DNA of 64,000 nt from Stenotrophomonas pavanii (GCF_900101175.1 NZ_FNFQ01000002.1:540793-604792), one strand, 5' to 3'. Shown: positions 36,333 to 45,848, counted from the stretch's first letter. The notes: generated by a model not told the origin, from the letters alone. Made by a program: numbers and translations.

Positions 36333-37571
36333 ATGTCGCTGTTCTCCCCACTGGTGTTGCCCTCCGGTGCCGTCGTCCGCAACCGCATCGCCAAGGCGGC
36401 GATGGAGGAAAACATGGCCGACGCCGATCACGCGCCCTCTGCGGCGCTGTTGCAGCTCTACCAGCGCTGGGCCGATGGCGGCGCCGGACTGATCATCACC
36501 GGCAACGTGATGGTCGATGGCCGCGCCATGACCGGCCCCGGCGGCGTGGTGCTGGAAGATGATCGCCATCTTGATCGCTTCATCGCCTGGGCGGACACGG
36601 CGCGCTCGCGGGGCGCGCAGATGTGGATGCAGATCAATCATCCCGGGCGGCAGATGCCGGCTGCACTCGGCCAACCCGCACTCGCTCCGTCCGCCGTCCC
36701 ATTGCAGATGGGTGCGCTGTCCAAGCAGTTCGCCCCGCCCAAGGCGATGACCGAGGACGACATCGCGTCGGTGATCGCACGCTTCATCCGCAGTGCCGAG
36801 CTGGCCGAGCGCGCGGGATTCACTGGCGTGCAGATCCATGCCGCGCATGGCTACCTGCTCAGCCAGTTCCTGTCGCCACTGTCCAACCGCCGCGACGACC
36901 GCTGGGGCGGCAGCCTGCACAATCGTGCGCGGCTGTTGCTGGAGATCGTGCAGGGCGTGCGCGCTGCCGTGTCACCCGCCTTCGCCGTGGCGGTGAAGCT
37001 CAACTCCGCCGATTTCCAGCGCGGCGGCTTCTCTCCCGATGATGCGCGCGCCGTGGTGGAAATGCTGGCGCCGCTCGGCGTAGACCTGGTCGAACTATCC
37101 GGCGGCAGCTACGAAGCACCCGCCATGACCGGCGCTGCGCGCGACCAGCGCAGCCTGGCCCGCGAAGCCTACTTCCTCGAATTCGCGCGCGAGATCGCCA
37201 CGGTGGCGACCCTGCCGCTGATGGTCACCGGCGGCATCCGCCGATACTCCGTGGCCGAACAGGTGCTGGGCAGTGGCGTGGCCATGGTCGGCATCGCCAC
37301 TGCACTGGCGATCGAGCCGGATCTGCCGCAGCACTGGCAGCAGGGCCGCGATCCGGCGCCAACACTGCGCACCATCGACTGGCGCAGCAAGCCGTTGGCC
37401 GCCAGCGCACACATGGCTGCGGTGAAGTACCAGCTGGGGCGGCTGAGCAAGCGTCGGCCCACCGCACCCGGCGTGTCGCCCGTCTGGGCGCTGCTGCTGG
37501 CACAAGCGGCCGCCAAATGCCGGACCCGCCGCTACCGTCGCTGGGTCGCTGACCGGGCCGGCGCCTGTTGA
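36333..37571 (+). CDS. NADH:flavin oxidoreductase (OYE family, 2,4-dienoyl-CoA reductase-like)
   Basis: A 412-residue FMN protein of the old yellow enzyme superfamily, a second one in this window and not close to the first. Motifs: MSLFSPLVLPSGAVVRNRIA at the N terminus, VQIHAAHGYLLSQFLSPLSN (substrate His in HAAHGY), and NRRDDRWGGSLHNRARLLLE, typical of the class with xenobiotic reductase and 2,4-dienoyl-CoA reductase barrel. The C-terminal MVTGGIRR and MVGIATALAIEPDLP loops bind the FMN phosphate. It lacks the extra FAD/NADPH domains of FadH. TGGAG lies 9 bases before the ATG. Transcription likely starts at the MerR-type promoter upstream. Confidence 0.88.
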   Translation: MSLFSPLVLPSGAVVRNRIAKAAMEENMADADHAPSAALLQLYQRWADGGAGLIITGNVMVDGRAMTGPGGVVLEDDRHLDRFIAWADTARSRGAQMWMQINHPGRQMPAALGQPALAPSAVPLQMGALSKQFAPPKAMTEDDIASVIARFIRSAELAERAGFTGVQIHAAHGYLLSQFLSPLSNRRDDRWGGSLHNRARLLLEIVQGVRAAVSPAFAVAVKLNSADFQRGGFSPDDARAVVEMLAPLGVDLVELSGGSYEAPAMTGAARDQRSLAREAYFLEFAREIATVATLPLMVTGGIRRYSVAEQVLGSGVAMVGIATALAIEPDLPQHWQQGRDPAPTLRTIDWRSKPLAASAHMAAVKYQLGRLSKRRPTAPGVSPVWALLLAQAAAKCRTRRYRRWVADRAGAC

Positions 37572-37613
37572 GTCGTGCAGGCTTCTCATCGCTGCAGTGA
37601 TGCGCCACCATCC

Positions 37614-38135
37614 ATGGATGGGCTGCGCCGCAGCCCATCGACGGACGCACAAGGACTGGATGTGGCTGGCCCGACCAGGAACCGTGAAAAACTGCTTGAC
37701 GACCTGCTCTCGCTGGGCCGCAACTGGGCGCTGGCGATCGCCATCGCCGGTGCGGGTGCCGCCGTCCACTACAGTGAATCGGTGTACGAGGCCGGCCTCT
37801 GGCGCGGCCTGCTGCCCACGCTCTGCTTCCTGGTCGCGGTCATCTGGATCGTGCTCAGCATCATCCGTTTCGACCTGACCCTCCAGCAGCACGTCGAGCG
37901 CCGGCGGTCGCGCTGGCTCAGCCGCCTGCTGTACGTGGTGCTGCTCGGTACCGGCATCACTGCCGTGTTCTTCGTGACCGAGCTGGCCGCCAGCAACCAC
38001 ATCGCGCGGATGTGCGACTCGGTGGCCAGCGAACCGGCCAGCCGCATCCACAGGTCCGCCGAATGCCAGCGCCTGTACCAGCACCGCGCGGCGTACCGGC
38101 AGCGCCTGGAATCAGCCGGGGCTGAGTTCGACTGA
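37614..38135 (+). CDS. Membrane protein of unknown function
   Basis: A protein of about 173 residues with three hydrophobic segments (NWALAIAIAGAGAAVHY; GLLPTLCFLVAVIWIVLSII; LLYVVLLGTGITAVFFVTEL), a basic loop between the second and third (HVERRRSRWLSR), and a charged C-terminal tail of about 45 residues with two cysteines (ARMCDSV, AECQRLY). No family is recognised. The ATG at 37614 is chosen, but the frame is open from 37575. It follows the oxidoreductase by 42 bases and may be read from the same transcript. Confidence 0.55.
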   Translation: MDGLRRSPSTDAQGLDVAGPTRNREKLLDDLLSLGRNWALAIAIAGAGAAVHYSESVYEAGLWRGLLPTLCFLVAVIWIVLSIIRFDLTLQQHVERRRSRWLSRLLYVVLLGTGITAVFFVTELAASNHIARMCDSVASEPASRIHRSAECQRLYQHRAAYRQRLESAGAEFD

Positions 38136-38238
38136 ACGCGCTCCACCGCGCTGTCGGCGCGCAATGAACACATTTTGTGGATGTGCATTTGGGCACAGTG
38201 CAGCCGACGCCGCGTTCCCGGCCTGCAACGGACCCGCA

Positions 38239-38508
38239 ATGCACCACGCCCGCGCACCTGCCCGCCATGATGCCATCGCCCTGCAGGCCGGCATGCTGGG
38301 CAGCGTACTGGGCGTGGCGCTGTTCAAGGCCATCGCGCTGTCTGTATTGGCGACCGGCTCGATGATGGGCATCGGACTCTGGGTGGTGGCCTGCGCGCTG
38401 CTGGCGGCATGGGCGCTGGCGGCTTATCTGGCCTGCCTGGCGCTGAGCCGGCGGGTGTTCGTGCTGATGCTGGTGCTGTGCACGGTACTGATGATCTGCA
38501 TTGCCTGA
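38239..38508 (+). CDS. Small membrane protein
   Basis: An 89-residue protein that is nearly all hydrophobic after a His/Arg/Ala-rich start (MHHARAPARHDAIALQ). Three predicted helices follow: GSVLGVALFKAIALSVLAT, IGLWVVACALLAAWALAAYL, and VFVLMLVLCTVLMICIA. No domain is recognised. It is 103 bases after the previous membrane protein. The frame is open further upstream to 38164, and that start would add a Cys-rich stretch that looks non-coding. Confidence 0.5.
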   Translation: MHHARAPARHDAIALQAGMLGSVLGVALFKAIALSVLATGSMMGIGLWVVACALLAAWALAAYLACLALSRRVFVLMLVLCTVLMICIA

Positions 38509-38631
38509 CCCAGCAGGGGCCGGACTATCACGCACATGTTACAAAATAACAAGTGTGATCGGTCCGATTGTGCGTGCCGGGTGTCACGGATTTGAATCCC
38601 ATGGCCAGCCCGGCATCAACCCAGCCCCCCC

Positions 38632-38877
38632 ATGAGCCCGCACCCCGTCCTTTACGCTTCCGTCATTGCCGCCGCTCTGGCAACGCTCAGCGCCTGTGCC
38701 ACCTATGACGACAGCGCCATGCATCCGGCCTGCCAGGACTCGCCCCTGCTGAAGGACCTGCCCCGCGAGGTCGCCGCCCGCGAGAGCCGTTGCAACAAGG
38801 GCATGGAGATGTGGTCGAGCGAGCGCAAGGGCAGCGACAGGCCGCTGGACCTGAGCGGAAAGAAAAAGGAACCCTGA
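38632..38877 (+). CDS. Small lipoprotein
   Basis: An 81-residue protein starting MSPHPVLYASVIAAALATLS, then AC, a clear lipobox (L-S-A-C). The mature 60 residues are polar (MHPACQDSPLLKDLPREVAA, ESRCNKGMEMW), with two more cysteines and a Lys-rich end. It is probably anchored in the outer or inner membrane. No family is recognised. Confidence 0.65.
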   Translation: MSPHPVLYASVIAAALATLSACATYDDSAMHPACQDSPLLKDLPREVAARESRCNKGMEMWSSERKGSDRPLDLSGKKKEP

Positions 38878-39005
38878 AGAAGAGGCACTGCCGGTTGCCG
38901 CGCCCGCGTTGTCGCGCCGTTCTTGATCAGGCCCATGCATCCGGCTGACTGGTCCATCACGGCAGACGCGCGAGGATCGGGTTTCCCCACCCTGTCGAGA
39001 TTCAG

Positions 39006-39254
39006 ATGCCGGACACCGCCCACCCTGTCATTCGCGCGTTCGAGGCCGTGTTCGATCTCTCAGGCGGCGTGCAGCGCATCACCGCGCTCACCGTCACCTG
39101 CCGGCACTGCTCGTCGACCAGTTCGGCCAACGAAGACAATCTGGTGCATCTGCCCGGCGGGGCACTGTTCCGTTGCGACGGGTGCGGCTGCCACCAACCG
39201 GTCAGCCACGCCCGGCTGTCGGATTGGCAACCGGCATCGTTGCTGGGCATCTGA
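39006..39254 (+). CDS. Small protein with two CxxC motifs (possible zinc ribbon)
   Basis: An 82-residue protein starting MPDTAHPVIRAFEAVFDLSG. Cys pairs appear as CRHC and CDGC/GCGC, about 25 residues apart, compatible with a small zinc ribbon. The last part is ARLSDWQPASLLGI. It ends 10 bases before the next small gene and is probably co-transcribed with it. No family is recognised. Confidence 0.5.
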   Translation: MPDTAHPVIRAFEAVFDLSGGVQRITALTVTCRHCSSTSSANEDNLVHLPGGALFRCDGCGCHQPVSHARLSDWQPASLLGI

Positions 39255-39264
39255 GGGCCAGTGC

Positions 39265-39447
39265 ATGGACATGACGGCGCACCAGCGGGAAATCCTTGAA
39301 GCAATCGCCGCCGCGCAGCCGGTGCGCGGCGATGCGGCGACATGGGCGGTCAACGCGGGATTGGCGGTACAGGCGGAAGATGGAGATATCGATCTCACCG
39401 ACGCCGGCCGCGACGCCCTGGCCGCGCGAGCCGGACCCAAGGACTAG
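39265..39447 (+). CDS. Small hypothetical protein
   Basis: A 60-residue protein, MDMTAHQREILEAIAAAQPV at the start, with GLAVQAEDGDIDLTDAGRDA later. The pattern (helix, GD turn, helix, beta, LTDAGRDAL) looks like a fragment of a winged-helix fold. It is too short for a firm call. It follows the CxxC protein by 10 bases. The 214 bases after it, up to the histidine kinase, hold no gene that can be supported. Confidence 0.45.
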   Translation: MDMTAHQREILEAIAAAQPVRGDAATWAVNAGLAVQAEDGDIDLTDAGRDALAARAGPKD

Positions 39448-39661
39448 ACGCGCCGATCAGGCCGCCTTCGCGCCCTTCGTGCGGCGCAGTCCGCGAGCGT
39501 AGTGAGCAGCGCGCGGCGCCGCGATAGCAGCAACCTGCTGGACACAGGCGCAACGCTGCCCGATCTACCGCAAAGTGGCGATGCCCTTCATGCCGGTGTG
39601 TGCAGGGCGCCATGACACGCGCTCGGCTATGCTGCGCCACCTTCCTGCGCCATCGGCGGCC

Positions 39662-41365
39662 ATGCATCCTTTTCCCCTGCCTGTCTCTGCACCCGATCAG
39701 CTCGCCTACCGACTGCTGCAGGACAGCGACTGGGCCCGCTCGGCCATTGCTGCCAGCGCCCCCGCCGAGCTTCGCACGTTGCTGGCGATGATCCTGGATT
39801 CGCCCGAACCCCTGTGGCTCGCCTGGGGCAAGGAAGACAAGGCCTTCTTCTTCAATGATGCCTACCTGCCGATGCTGGGGGAAAAGCTGCACGGCGCGAT
39901 GGGCAATCGCCTGGAGGATGTCTGGGCCGACGTATGGCCGGACGTGGTGCAGGCGGTCAACGATGCCTTTGCCGGCACCAGCCGCAGCTTCAAGAACCTG
40001 CCCCTGATGATGGATCGCGACGGCACGCTGCGCGAAACGTTCTGGACGTTCTCCTATTCGCCGCTGCGCGTCGGCTGCGGCAGTGTGGCGGGCATCCTGT
40101 GCGTAGTGAGCGAGCAGACCGAACGGGTGATCGAGCGCGACCTGCACAGCCGCCAGGTCGCGGCGATCACCGAGCAGGCGCGGGAGGCCCACCTGGAACT
40201 GGTCCGCGCCCGCGAGCAGCTGCGGCAATCGCAGAAGCTGGAAGCGATCGGCCAGCTCACCGGCGGGGTGGCCCACGACTTCAACAACCTGCTGCAGGTC
40301 ATCACCGGTTCGGTGGACATGCTCCTGCATACGTGGCCGGCAGACGACTCCCGGCGCCGGTACATCCAGGCCATTGCAACAGCGTCGGACCGCGCCACCA
40401 AGCTGACCGCGCAGCTGCTGGCCTTCTCGCGTCGCCAGAGCCTGTCGCCGGAGGTCTTCGATCTCTGCGAGAGCGTGCACGCGCTCTCGGACATCATCAC
40501 CACGGTTCTGGGCGCGCGCATCCAGGTGTCGTTGACGTTGCCCGGTACGCCGCTGCCGGTGCTGCTGGACCGCACCCAGCTGGACACCGCATTGATCAAC
40601 ATCGCGGTCAATGCCCGCGATGCGATCGAGGGACACGGCCGGGTGACCATCGAAGTGGAACAGGTCACCGCGGTGCCCTCGGTGCGCTTCGCCGCGCCGA
40701 TGAAGGGTGACTTTGCTGCGATCAGCGTGACCGATACCGGAACGGGCATCGACCCTGACGTGGTCGACCGTATTTTCGAGCCCTTCTTCACCACCAAGAG
40801 CGTCGGCGCCGGGACCGGGCTCGGGCTCAGCCAGGTGTTCGGCTTCGTCAAGCAGTCAGAAGGCGAAGTGGACGTGCAGAGCCAGGCCGGCGCTGGGACC
40901 CGCTTCACGCTGTACCTGCCGTTGGCGCAGGCACGAAAAACGACGGAACGGCCGGCGGCGCAGCCGGGACTGCAGCATGGTCATGGCGTCTGCGTGCTGG
41001 TGGTGGAAGACAACGTCGACGTGGCCGAGTTTGCGGTCGGCGCCCTGCGCGAGCTCGAGTACAGCGTGGTCCTTGCGCGCAATGCGGACGAGGCCCTGGC
41101 CGAGCTGGAACGGGATGCCTCGCGCTTCCATGTGGTGTTCAGCGACGTCGTGATGCCGGGCATGAACGGCCTGGATCTGGCCCGTACCATCCGCGACCGC
41201 CTGCCAGAGCTCCCAGTGATCCTCACCAGCGGCTACAGCGAGTTGCTGGCGCGGGATCCTGGCCATGGCTTCACCCTGCTACGCAAGCCTTACTCATTGA
41301 AGCAGCTGGCCTCGGTGATGACCGAGGCCGCGCGCCGCGCGCCGGCTGTGGTGGCCTCGCCCTAG
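39662..41365 (+). CDS. Hybrid sensor histidine kinase with receiver domain
   Basis: A 567-residue soluble signalling protein without membrane helices. Order: a PAS-like sensor (about 40-165; WLAWGKEDKAFFFNDAYLPM, LPLMMDRDGTLRETFWTFSY), a HisKA dimerisation helix with His205 (LTGGVAHDFNNLLQVITGSV), HATPase (NAVNARDAI-like NIAVNARDAIEG, DTGTGIDPDVVDRIFEPFFT, GTGLGLSQVFG), then a receiver domain (VLVVEDNVDVAEFAVGALRE) with Asp495 in FSDVVMPGMNG and a conserved Lys in LLRKPYSLKQL. The HDFNN type is common in Proteobacteria. No response regulator is adjacent, so its output partner is unknown. ATG at 39662 or 39629 are both possible. Confidence 0.9.
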   Translation: MHPFPLPVSAPDQLAYRLLQDSDWARSAIAASAPAELRTLLAMILDSPEPLWLAWGKEDKAFFFNDAYLPMLGEKLHGAMGNRLEDVWADVWPDVVQAVNDAFAGTSRSFKNLPLMMDRDGTLRETFWTFSYSPLRVGCGSVAGILCVVSEQTERVIERDLHSRQVAAITEQAREAHLELVRAREQLRQSQKLEAIGQLTGGVAHDFNNLLQVITGSVDMLLHTWPADDSRRRYIQAIATASDRATKLTAQLLAFSRRQSLSPEVFDLCESVHALSDIITTVLGARIQVSLTLPGTPLPVLLDRTQLDTALINIAVNARDAIEGHGRVTIEVEQVTAVPSVRFAAPMKGDFAAISVTDTGTGIDPDVVDRIFEPFFTTKSVGAGTGLGLSQVFGFVKQSEGEVDVQSQAGAGTRFTLYLPLAQARKTTERPAAQPGLQHGHGVCVLVVEDNVDVAEFAVGALRELEYSVVLARNADEALAELERDASRFHVVFSDVVMPGMNGLDLARTIRDRLPELPVILTSGYSELLARDPGHGFTLLRKPYSLKQLASVMTEAARRAPAVVASP

Positions 41366-41373
41366 CCGGTCGC

Positions 41374-42897
41374 TCACCGCGGCGGACCGAACCAGCGTTC
41401 CAGCGAGGACGCCAGCCCCGACGCATCGCCGCCGGCATCGCAGGCCCAGGCGACGACACCGTCGGGGCGGACCAGCACGGCGCCCAGTCCCAGCGTGTCG
41501 CGCGCCGTGCACATCACGCAGGTGACCGACCGCTGCCAGCGCTCACTGATCGGGCCGAGCGAATCGCCGGTATCGAGCCCCAGCAGCACGCCCTGCCCTG
41601 CACGCAGCAGCTCTCCCATGCGGCGGCCATCGGCCAGATGGACGTCAGGCACGCTTCGGCCAACCCACGGGTGGCCGCCGTCGAACACCGGTGGCTGCGC
41701 CACGCCCCACAACCGCTCGGCGAGATAGGTGGCACCGTCGCCGGTCGCGGCCAGGTCGGCGATCACCGCCGCCAGCGCGCGCGACCCGGGGCCCGGCCGC
41801 ATCAACGCCACCTGCGCACGCGACCAGTCGAGCACCCGGGCGCCGATCGGATGGCGCTCAGCCTGATAGCTGTCCAACAGCCCCTCCGCCACGTCGCCTC
41901 GCAGCACGGCCGCCAGCTTCCACCCCAGGTTCATCGCATCGCCGATGCCGAGGTTCAGCCCTTGCCCGCCCAACGGCGAATGCATGTGCGCCGCATCACC
42001 GGCCAACAGCACGCGGCCGCTGCGATAGGCCGTGGCTTGGCGCGCGGCATCGGTCCATGTGGTGGCCAGATGCACCGCGGTGATCGTTGCCTGGCGACCG
42101 GACACCCGCCGCACCAGCGCCTGGGCGGCGTGCAGGTCCAGTGGCAGGCGGTGGCCTGCACCACCGTCGAAATCGGCCAGCGCCAGCATGCCCGGCGGGT
42201 TGAAATTGCACATGCCATGTTCGGTGAACTGACGCCCCGGGGTGAGCACCGACGGGTCCTCCAGTTCGACCTGCAGCGTGTGCCCGGTGAACTCCGGCGC
42301 CGTCCCTGCGAACACGAACCCCGATTGCTTGCGTACCGTGCTGCGGGCGCCATCGCAACCGACCAGCCATCGCCCCCGCATCAGCCCGCGAGCGGTCTGC
42401 ACCTCCATCTGTGCTTCGCGTGCGTGCACCGCCTGCACCGTGCAGCCCCGCTCGATCTGCACACCCAGTGACGCTGCGCGCTCGGCCAGCACCGCCTCCA
42501 GCGACTGCAGCTCCACCGCCATCTGGGTGGGTACCGGGGTCGGCAGGCGATCACGCCAGCGCCCGCTGTCCACGTCATCCAGGGCGAAAGGAATGCCGGC
42601 GAAGTGGCCTCCCAGCGGCCGCGGTTGCGCCAGCCAATGGGCGGTGCCGGGCGGCGGTGCGCCCTTGTCCGGCTTCAGCACCTGGCGGGCCGCGACCGCG
42701 TCCAGCAGGCCGCGCCGATCCAGCGCTTCCAGCGTGGGCGCGTTCAAGCCGCGCAGGCCAAAGGGCAGGCGCTTCAGCGTTGCATCGGGCGACTCAGCCT
42801 GCTCCAGCAGCAGGACCGAACAGCCGGCTTGGGCCAGCTCGCAGGACAGGAACAGGCCGACCGGGCCGGCCCCGGCGACGACGACGTCGTACAACAT
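41374..42897 (-). CDS. FAD-dependent aromatic monooxygenase (PheA/TfdB/RdmE type)
   Basis: A 507-residue class A flavoprotein hydroxylase that uses NAD(P)H and O2. The GxGxxG FAD loop is VVVAGAGPVGLFLSCELAQA, the DG motif is WLVGCDGARSTVRKQ, and the second FAD motif is LLAGDAAHMHSPLGGQGLNL. The C-terminal thioredoxin-like region (LVRPDGVVAWACD) is typical of the phenol/tetracycline/anthracycline hydroxylase branch. The start ATG at 42897 lies 81 bases from the divergent TetR regulator. Substrate unknown; xenobiotic or polyketide hydroxylation is likely. Confidence 0.9.
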   Translation of the reverse strand: MLYDVVVAGAGPVGLFLSCELAQAGCSVLLLEQAESPDATLKRLPFGLRGLNAPTLEALDRRGLLDAVAARQVLKPDKGAPPPGTAHWLAQPRPLGGHFAGIPFALDDVDSGRWRDRLPTPVPTQMAVELQSLEAVLAERAASLGVQIERGCTVQAVHAREAQMEVQTARGLMRGRWLVGCDGARSTVRKQSGFVFAGTAPEFTGHTLQVELEDPSVLTPGRQFTEHGMCNFNPPGMLALADFDGGAGHRLPLDLHAAQALVRRVSGRQATITAVHLATTWTDAARQATAYRSGRVLLAGDAAHMHSPLGGQGLNLGIGDAMNLGWKLAAVLRGDVAEGLLDSYQAERHPIGARVLDWSRAQVALMRPGPGSRALAAVIADLAATGDGATYLAERLWGVAQPPVFDGGHPWVGRSVPDVHLADGRRMGELLRAGQGVLLGLDTGDSLGPISERWQRSVTCVMCTARDTLGLGAVLVRPDGVVAWACDAGGDASGLASSLERWFGPPR

Positions 42898-42944
42898 GGG
42901 AATTCCCTGTGAGCGCCGGACCGGCACTCTCGCGTCGCCAATGT

Positions 42945-42957
42945 TACACTCGGTGTA
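42945..42957. promoter_or_regulatory. Candidate TetR operator between the monooxygenase and regulator genes
   Basis: TACACTCGGTGTA is a dyad with TACAC/GTGTA arms and a 3-base centre, midway in the 81-base region between divergent starts. A further TTTACACAAG follows at about 42960. Position and symmetry suit autoregulation by the neighbouring TetR protein. Confidence 0.55.
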
Positions 42958-42978
42958 CGTTTACACAAGCCAACCGCC

Positions 42979-43623
42979 ATGACCCCGCCCCAAGGCCGTC
43001 GCGAGCAACGCAAGGCACAGACCCGACAGGCAATTTCCGATGTCGCCACCGCGCTGATCATCCGGCGTGGCTTCGAGGCGGTGTCGATGTCCGAGATCGC
43101 CGAGGCCGCCGGAGTCTCGCGCAAGACGGTCTTCAACTATTTCGCCAGCAAGGAGGACCTGGTATTCGACCGCGACGAGGAGGCGCGCGCGTTGCTGCGC
43201 GAGGGCATGACGGCGCGCCGCGGCATGGCCCCGCTGGCCGCCTTCCAGGCGCTGGTGCGGGAGCTGCTCGACAGCGGCCATCCCCTGTTGCGGATCAATG
43301 CCGGTGCAGCGACCTTCTGGGCCACGGTGGCCGGCAGCCCGGCCTTGGTGGCACATGCACGACGGCTGCAGGCACAGCTGGCCGACGACCTCGCGCAGTT
43401 GATGGCCAGCGCCGTCGGGCGGCCGGCGGATGACGCCGAGGCACGCCTGGGCGCAGCCATGCTGCTGGCGTCGATGGCGGCCGCCTATCAGAGTGGACTG
43501 GCCAGCCAGCAGAGGGGCGAGGATCCGCGCCAAGCGATGCTGCAGCTGATCGTGCGCGGTGGCACCGGCGTGCTGGTGGCCTTGGCCGGCACCCCCTATA
43601 CCGACCCGGGCCTGCGTCCATAG
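42979..43623 (+). CDS. TetR family transcriptional regulator
   Basis: A 214-residue repressor. The DNA-binding domain is at residues 10-60: RREQRKAQTRQAISDVATAL, MSEIAEAAGVSRKTVFNYF and ASKEDLVF, the standard TetR helix-turn-helix. The ligand-binding C-terminal half has no recognisable specificity. It is divergent from the FAD monooxygenase and most probably represses it, with release by an aromatic substrate. The ATG at 42979 starts directly after the divergent promoter region. Confidence 0.92.
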   Translation: MTPPQGRREQRKAQTRQAISDVATALIIRRGFEAVSMSEIAEAAGVSRKTVFNYFASKEDLVFDRDEEARALLREGMTARRGMAPLAAFQALVRELLDSGHPLLRINAGAATFWATVAGSPALVAHARRLQAQLADDLAQLMASAVGRPADDAEARLGAAMLLASMAAAYQSGLASQQRGEDPRQAMLQLIVRGGTGVLVALAGTPYTDPGLRP

Positions 43624-43652
43624 CGCATTCGGGGGATAGGCCCCGAAGCGTT

Positions 43653-43677
43653 GCAAATGCTAATCTTTCTCATTTGC
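43653..43677 (+). promoter_or_regulatory. Fur-box-like site before the TonB-dependent receptor gene
   Basis: GCAAATG and CATTTGC form a perfect inverted repeat with an 11-base centre. The core TGCTAATCTTTCTCA (43658-43672) matches the Fur 7-1-7 consensus TGATAATnATTATCA at 11 of 14 informative positions. It ends 19 bases before the receptor start, so binding would block transcription or initiation. Confidence 0.6.
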
Positions 43678-43696
43678 AGCCCGCCCCGACCCCCTC

Positions 43697-45838
43697 ATGC
43701 CGCTTCCAACCCCGCTCAAGCACGCCCTCTGCCTGGCGCTGCCCCTTTTCCTGGCTACACCTGCACTGGCCTCCGAGGCCTCCGCTGATGCACCGAAGGA
43801 TCTGGACAAAGTGGAAGTTCGCGGCCGCGCACAGACCCTGTACCGCGCCGACGATGCCGCTGTCGGCACCCGCACCGATACTCCGCTGGAGCAGGTACCG
43901 CAGTCGATCCAGGTCGTGCCGCGTGAGCTGATCGACGACCAGGCTGCGCGCCAGGTCACCGACCTCTACCGCAGCATCAGCGGGATCAGCTTCTTCAGCT
44001 ATGCCGGCGTCACCCTGCGCGGGTTCCGCCAGGAAAACGTGCTCTACGACAGCCTGCGCGGTGATCCCTATGCAGGCTTCTCGGTGCCGCAACTGTTCAA
44101 CATCGAACGCGTGGAAGTGCTGAAGGGCCCGGCCGGTGCGCTGTACGGCGGTGGTGATGCGGGCGGTGTCATCAACTACGTGACGCGCAAGCCCAGGGCC
44201 ACCGCCGAACGCCGCATCGAACTGCAGGCAGGCGACAAGGACTTCCGCGCAGGATCGATAGAAGGCACCGGCCCGCTGAATGCCAGCGGCAGCATCCGCT
44301 ATCGCGCCGGCCTGTATGCCGACACCGAGCAGGGCGTGCGCTGGAATGCCGACAGCGAAAGCGTGATCGGCGATGCATCACTGGCCTTCGACGTTGGCCA
44401 GACCGGCGAGCTGGTGCTGCAGTTCACCGACATCACCCAGAACCTGGGCGGCAACCGGCTGCGCGGTGTGCCGGTGAACGATGCCGGCACCTTCCTGACC
44501 GACCGGCGATGGAACCACAACGAGGCCAGTGATTTCCTCGACATGCGCGCCAGGGTCGCACTGGCGCAGTATCGCTTCGCACCGCTCGATACGCTGGACG
44601 TGGACATTGCTGCGCGCTGGTTCAGCAACAACGAGCACCAGATGTACCACGAACCGATGGGCCTGATCGATCGTGACCGCGACGGCGTAGCCGAATGGAT
44701 GACGCGCCAGCTGCGCAACCAGATTCGCGACAACGAGGCCTTCGCCGCCAGCGGCAATGCCGTATGGCGGATCAACACCGGCCGTATCGAACACAAGGTG
44801 CTGTTCGGCGCCGACGTGTACCAGCTTGACGCGGACTTCACCGCGCAGACCGCCAACAGTGCCGACCTGGCACGCGGTGCCGGCCCCGTGCGCGGCATCG
44901 ATCTGTTCAACCCGGTCTATGGCGCGAGCACCTGGCACGACTACAACCTGGCCGCCCTGCCATGGCGCAGCACCGCCACCCGCAGCAAGCGCTACGGCGG
45001 CTACCTGCAGGATGAGCTGGCCCTGGGCACGCGCTGGCACGTGCTGGCCGGACTGCGCTGGGATGGTTTCAAGGATGAAGACCGCATGGGTGGCAGCAGC
45101 GTGGATGGCAACGCGCTCAGCTGGCGCCTGGGCAGCACCTTTACCGCCCGGGACGGCGTGAACCTGTACGCCAACGTCGCCAGCGGCTTCGTGCCGCAGA
45201 GTGCCGCCAACCAGAACCCAGCGGCCGGCGGACCGTTCGACGCCGAGCGCAGCAGGCAGTGGGAAGTCGGCATGAAATCGCTGCTGGCCGAACGTGTGAC
45301 CCTGAACATGGCGGCCTACCGCATCGACCGCAGCAACATCGTGCAGGCCACCGGTGAAGTACGGGACGGCGTGAACCAGCTGGCCGCGCTGGGCCTGGTA
45401 CGCAGCACGGGCATGGAACTGGACCTGCTGGCCGACGTGACCGAGCGCTGGGTGGTGAATCTGACCTACGCCTACAACGACGCACGGGTGAAGGATGCCG
45501 GACCGAACGGCATCACCAATGCCTCCGGCGACCGCTTCGCGAATGCGCCACGCAACAAGCTCGGCCTGTGGACACGCTACGACCTGCCTTCGATCAACTC
45601 GGCCATCGGATTCGGCGCCGACCATGTGGGCGAGCGTGTCAGCCTGGATGGGCAGACGGTGAAGGCATACACGGTGTTCGACATCAGCTGGAAGACCACG
45701 TGGAAGCAGTGGCAGTTCCAGGCCAACGTCAAGAACCTGTTCGACAAGGTGTACGCAGCCAGTGGCTTCATCGAACGCAACGGGCATTTCCCGGGCGAGC
45801 CGCGGCGGGTGTACGTGCAGGCGGCCTACCGCTTCTGA
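43697..45838 (+). CDS. TonB-dependent siderophore receptor
   Basis: A 713-residue outer-membrane gated channel for ferric siderophores, energised by TonB. The signal peptide is LCLALPLFLATPALASEA. The plug domain has VPQSIQVVPRELIDDQ, VTLRGFRQENVLYDSLRGD and RVEVLKGPAGALYGGGDAGG, typical of the siderophore subfamily. The 22-stranded barrel ends RRVYVQAAYRF with the terminal Phe needed for assembly. A TonB box is not sharply defined; KVEVRG after the signal is a candidate. A Fur-like site lies upstream. No siderophore biosynthesis genes are in the window, so it may import foreign siderophores. Confidence 0.93.
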   Translation: MPLPTPLKHALCLALPLFLATPALASEASADAPKDLDKVEVRGRAQTLYRADDAAVGTRTDTPLEQVPQSIQVVPRELIDDQAARQVTDLYRSISGISFFSYAGVTLRGFRQENVLYDSLRGDPYAGFSVPQLFNIERVEVLKGPAGALYGGGDAGGVINYVTRKPRATAERRIELQAGDKDFRAGSIEGTGPLNASGSIRYRAGLYADTEQGVRWNADSESVIGDASLAFDVGQTGELVLQFTDITQNLGGNRLRGVPVNDAGTFLTDRRWNHNEASDFLDMRARVALAQYRFAPLDTLDVDIAARWFSNNEHQMYHEPMGLIDRDRDGVAEWMTRQLRNQIRDNEAFAASGNAVWRINTGRIEHKVLFGADVYQLDADFTAQTANSADLARGAGPVRGIDLFNPVYGASTWHDYNLAALPWRSTATRSKRYGGYLQDELALGTRWHVLAGLRWDGFKDEDRMGGSSVDGNALSWRLGSTFTARDGVNLYANVASGFVPQSAANQNPAAGGPFDAERSRQWEVGMKSLLAERVTLNMAAYRIDRSNIVQATGEVRDGVNQLAALGLVRSTGMELDLLADVTERWVVNLTYAYNDARVKDAGPNGITNASGDRFANAPRNKLGLWTRYDLPSINSAIGFGADHVGERVSLDGQTVKAYTVFDISWKTTWKQWQFQANVKNLFDKVYAASGFIERNGHFPGEPRRVYVQAAYRF

Positions 45839-45848
45839 GAAGGCCTTC

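Noticed and set aside
44378..45787. 469-codon minus-strand frame
   Set aside because: Antisense to the TonB-dependent receptor, which has a signal peptide, plug motifs and terminal Phe.
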